Source: Bryobacteraceae bacterium
Lineage (GTDB): Bacteria > Acidobacteriota > Terriglobia > Bryobacterales > Bryobacteraceae
Direction of reading: 5' to 3'
DNA: 8,125 bases
Assembly: GCA_030044325.1 (NCBI GenBank)
Contig: JASHWA010000018.1
Coordinates: 1 to 8,125 of the forward strand
Shown piece by piece: positions 6,105 through 8,125 of this stretch (position 1 is its first letter; the number at the start of each line of letters is the position of its first letter). The notes beneath the pieces were generated by a model. That model saw nothing but the letters and a program-made list of their open reading frames with translations. It made no database searches and was not told the DNA's origin. The position numbers and the translations under genes are program-made.

Positions 6105-7724
6105 TCATCCCTCAATGAACGTAACTTTATTAATCTCTTTGAGCGTCGTCACGGCGGAACGCGCCTTGTTGAGCGCCGATTCGCGCAGGAAGGTCATGCC
6201 TTCCTCGCGCGCCGCGCGCCGGATCTCGGAGGACGGGCGCTTGGCCAGAATCAGCTCGCGAATATGTTCGCTCAAATCGAGCAGCTCATGAATGGCGCTG
6301 CGCCCGCGGAACCCCGTCCCGCCGCATTCAAAACACCCCGTGCCTTCGTAAAACACCACGTCCTTCCAGGTTTCCGGATTCAATCCGCTCTCGATCAGGT
6401 CGTTATCGGCCAGATCGATGGCTTTCTTGCAGTGCGGGCAGATGACGCGCACCAGCCGCTGCGCCAGGATGCAGTTGAGCGAAGACACAAAATTGTACGG
6501 CTCGACGCCCATGTTCAGGAAGCGGCCGAGAACGTCCAGAACATTGTTGGCGTGCACGGTGGTGAACACCAGGTGGCCGGTGAGCGCGGCGTTGATGGCG
6601 ATCTGCGCGGTTTCCTGGTCGCGGATTTCGCCGACCATGATCTTATCCGGGTCGTGGCGCAGAATCGAGCGCAGGCCGCGCGCAAACGTCAGCCCTTTTT
6701 TCTCGTTCACGGGAATCTGCGTAATTCCCTTGATCTGATATTCGACGGGATCTTCGATGGTGACGATCTTATCCTCGTCGTTCTTGATTTCCGAAAGCGC
6801 GGCGTACAGCGTGGTGGTTTTTCCGGAACCGGTGGGCCCGGTGACCAGCACCATCCCGTACGGTTCCTTGATGTAGCGCCGGAATTTGATCAGGTCCGAG
6901 TCGGCGAACCCCACCACGTCGAGCGAAAGCTTGGCGAATTTTTCGCTCATCGACTCTTTATCGAGAACGCGGAGCACCGCATCTTCGCCATGGATGGTCG
7001 GCATGATGGAAACGCGGAAATCGATCAACCGGTTCTTATAGCGGACACGGAAACGGCCATCCTGAGGCACTCGCCGTTCAGCGATGTCAAGTTCGGACAT
7101 GACTTTGATGCGCGAAATGATGGTCGAATGCCAGTCCTTGGAGATGGGCGGCATGGCGTAATGCAAGACGCCGTCGATGCGGTACTTGATGGCCACTTCC
7201 TGGTCGCGCGTTTCGATGTGAATATCGCTCGCGCGGCGTTCGAGCGCGTTGAAGATGGTGGTATCGACCAGCTTGATGACGGGCGCGATTTCGGAATCCG
7301 CGCTCAGCTTGTCGATGGACAGGGTCTCTTCGGGATTCTCCTCTTCGCCGACGACGTCGAGCGTGAAACCCTCGGTGACTTCTTCGAGCACGCGCTGACT
7401 CTGCTCGGTCTTTTTGAGCAGATCGGCGATTTGCGAAAGGGTTGCGACTTTGACCCGCAGCTTTTTGCCGAGCAGAACGGCCAGCTCGTCGATCAGCCCC
7501 AGGTTCCGCGGGTCGGCGAGCGCGATTTCAAGCGATCCGTTGTGCGCCTGGATGGGGACGAAATTATAGCGAAACATCAGATCGACGGGGATCGAATGGA
7601 ACAGGTCGTGGTCGATTTTGACTTCGCGGAGATCGACGAATTCGTGATAGTAGCGCTCGGCAACAGCCTTCGCGCGGACGGCTTCCTGGATCGGATCGGC
7701 GGGCAAATTTCCGTGGGCTGCCAT
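6105..7724 (-). CDS. pilB: Type IV pilus extension ATPase PilB / GspE family
   Basis: A 539-residue cytoplasmic hexameric AAA-like secretion ATPase that drives pilin polymerisation through PilC. An N-terminal T2SSE_N-type domain (about 28-105, FVPIQAHNGSLEIALADPRN) precedes the N2 domain with SDIHIE (166-171) and YRIDGVLH (181-188). Walker A GPTGSGKT is at 296-303, the Asp box TIEDPVEY at 322-329, Walker B MVGEIRD with Glu366 at 363-369, and the His box LVFTTVHANN at 385-394. Two CxxC pairs (Cys429/432, Cys464/467) form the zinc site found in PilB and GspE but absent from the retraction ATPase PilT. All catalytic residues are intact. The first half of an MshEN c-di-GMP motif is not seen. The ATG has no strong Shine-Dalgarno. 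Context with pilM-N-O favours PilB over GspE, but the two cannot be separated on sequence alone. Confidence 0.95.
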   Translation of the reverse strand: MAAHGNLPADPIQEAVRAKAVAERYYHEFVDLREVKIDHDLFHSIPVDLMFRYNFVPIQAHNGSLEIALADPRNLGLIDELAVLLGKKLRVKVATLSQIADLLKKTEQSQRVLEEVTEGFTLDVVGEEENPEETLSIDKLSADSEIAPVIKLVDTTIFNALERRASDIHIETRDQEVAIKYRIDGVLHYAMPPISKDWHSTIISRIKVMSELDIAERRVPQDGRFRVRYKNRLIDFRVSIMPTIHGEDAVLRVLDKESMSEKFAKLSLDVVGFADSDLIKFRRYIKEPYGMVLVTGPTGSGKTTTLYAALSEIKNDEDKIVTIEDPVEYQIKGITQIPVNEKKGLTFARGLRSILRHDPDKIMVGEIRDQETAQIAINAALTGHLVFTTVHANNVLDVLGRFLNMGVEPYNFVSSLNCILAQRLVRVICPHCKKAIDLADNDLIESGLNPETWKDVVFYEGTGCFECGGTGFRGRSAIHELLDLSEHIRELILAKRPSSEIRRAAREEGMTFLRESALNKARSAVTTLKEINKVTFIEG

Positions 7725-7889
7725 GGCGCAAGGATCCCGTGGGATCTCTCTTTAAGCTTTGACGCTCGCTCAGCCTCCGACGTGCAGCCTATATTTCAGC
7801 GACTTACGTCACAACTACGAAACGAACCCACGGGCCAAAAGGAGAACAAAAAGAGAAGTCGACCGTGTTCGCTAATAGAAGGAACGAAC
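7725..7889 (-). other. pilC-pilB intergenic spacer, possible promoter and leader
   Basis: This 165-base spacer is the only sizeable gap in the pilus block and is AT-richer than the genes beside it. On the minus strand, TTGTGA (7814-7809) and TATAGG (7793-7788) lie 15 bases apart and each match the sigma-70 consensus at four of six positions, a weak candidate promoter for the pilB operon. No sigma-54 GG/GC pair was found and there is no clear terminator after pilC. The positive-strand reading frames crossing it are coding shadows. Confidence 0.4.
7733..7746 (-). promoter_or_regulatory. Inverted repeat just upstream of the pilB start
   Basis: GATCCC (7733-7738) and GGGATC (7741-7746) form a perfect inverted repeat that ends about nine bases before the pilB ATG. 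In the transcript a five-pair stem with a CACG loop could cover the region where a ribosome binding site should be, which is otherwise missing. It could also be a small operator. Function is inferred only from position. Confidence 0.4.
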
Positions 7890-8125
7890 TTACGCGCGGA
7901 TGGAATCGGCCAGCGAGAAAATCGGTAGATATAGCGAAATCAGCACAAAGGCGACGAAAATGCCCATGCAGATCATGATCATCGGCTCGATCAGGCTGAG
8001 GGCGGCGGTGGTGCGGGTGGCGACGTCGTCTTCATAAAACTCGGCCACGCTGCCAAGCATCGCGGGAAGTGCGCCGGTGGATTCGCCGACCTCGATCATG
8101 TCGATCGAAAGCGGCGGGAAAATCT
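7890..8125 (-). CDS. pilC: Type IV pilus inner-membrane platform protein PilC / GspF, C-terminal part
   Basis: The last 77 codons of a gene that enters from the right edge; the reading frame stays open through position 8125 and ends at TAA 7892-7890. The visible sequence starts IFPPLSIDMIEVGESTGALPAML, matching the second GspF domain motif FPxxxxxMxxVGExTGxLxxML, continues with the AEFYEDDV helix, and ends with a membrane segment (PMIMICMGIFVAFVLISLYLPIF) and a short tail, which is the normal C-terminus of the family. PilC is the polytopic inner-membrane protein that PilB rotates to add pilins. It is separated from pilB by 165 bases, more than any other gap in the cluster, so pilB may also have its own promoter. 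Confidence 0.92.
   Translation of the reverse strand, partial: IFPPLSIDMIEVGESTGALPAMLGSVAEFYEDDVATRTTAALSLIEPMIMICMGIFVAFVLISLYLPIFSLADSIRA

Noticed and set aside
7815..7840. A possible sigma-54 promoter (TGGCCC...TTCG on the minus strand) before pilB.
   Set aside because: The -12 element lacks the required GC dinucleotide at proper spacing.
5388..7928. An 846-codon open frame on the plus strand opposite pilM, pilB and the end of pilC.
   Set aside because: It is antisense to three well-supported genes and lies in the complementary codon register. Its translation is rich in Arg, His, Asp and Gly with no domain, as expected from GC-rich codon bias.

Overview
The window is GC-rich and gene-dense. 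Every gene I can support lies on the minus strand, so transcription runs from position 8125 towards position 1. Two blocks are present: a type IV pilus / type II secretion-like assembly cluster (about 8125 to 2156) and a small-molecule catabolism cluster (about 2094 to 1, running off the left edge). The phylum suggested is Acidobacteriota, perhaps near Solibacter/Bryobacter. This is an inference from the pseudopilin style (RFLRRRYIDPMTG motif, NWEF C-terminal motif), the gene order and the composition; there is no marker gene to prove it.

Pilus block, in transcription order: the C-terminus of the inner-membrane platform protein PilC (partial); a 165-base spacer; the PilB/GspE extension ATPase; PilM-like, PilN and PilO alignment proteins; a PilP/GspC-like protein with a periplasmic tail; and a long pseudopilin with collagen-like and Pro/Gln/Gly-rich low-complexity regions. 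From pilB to the pseudopilin the genes touch or overlap (TGA-TTG abutment, TGATG, a 17-base overlap, and two ATGA overlaps), so they are almost certainly one translationally coupled operon. PilB would power assembly through PilC, PilMNO and the PilP-like protein would link the cytoplasm to an outer-membrane secretin, and the pseudopilin would be part of the fibre or its priming complex. No secretin gene is in the window.

Catabolic block: after 61 bases come an FAD-dependent DAO-type amine/amino-acid oxidoreductase, an SDR oxidoreductase in which the usual Tyr and Lys are replaced, and the first 35 codons of a proline racemase / hydroxyproline epimerase-dehydratase family protein. This trio suggests hydroxyproline or D-amino-acid catabolism.

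Points most worth a second look: the short racemase-family N-terminus at the left edge; the SDR active-site substitutions; the collagen-like pseudopilin with a 38-residue leader that seems to contain an in-frame palindromic repeat; the shortened PilM with degenerate nucleotide-binding motifs; and PilB lacking the first MshEN c-di-GMP half-motif. I found no tRNA, rRNA, CRISPR array, transposase or integrase.
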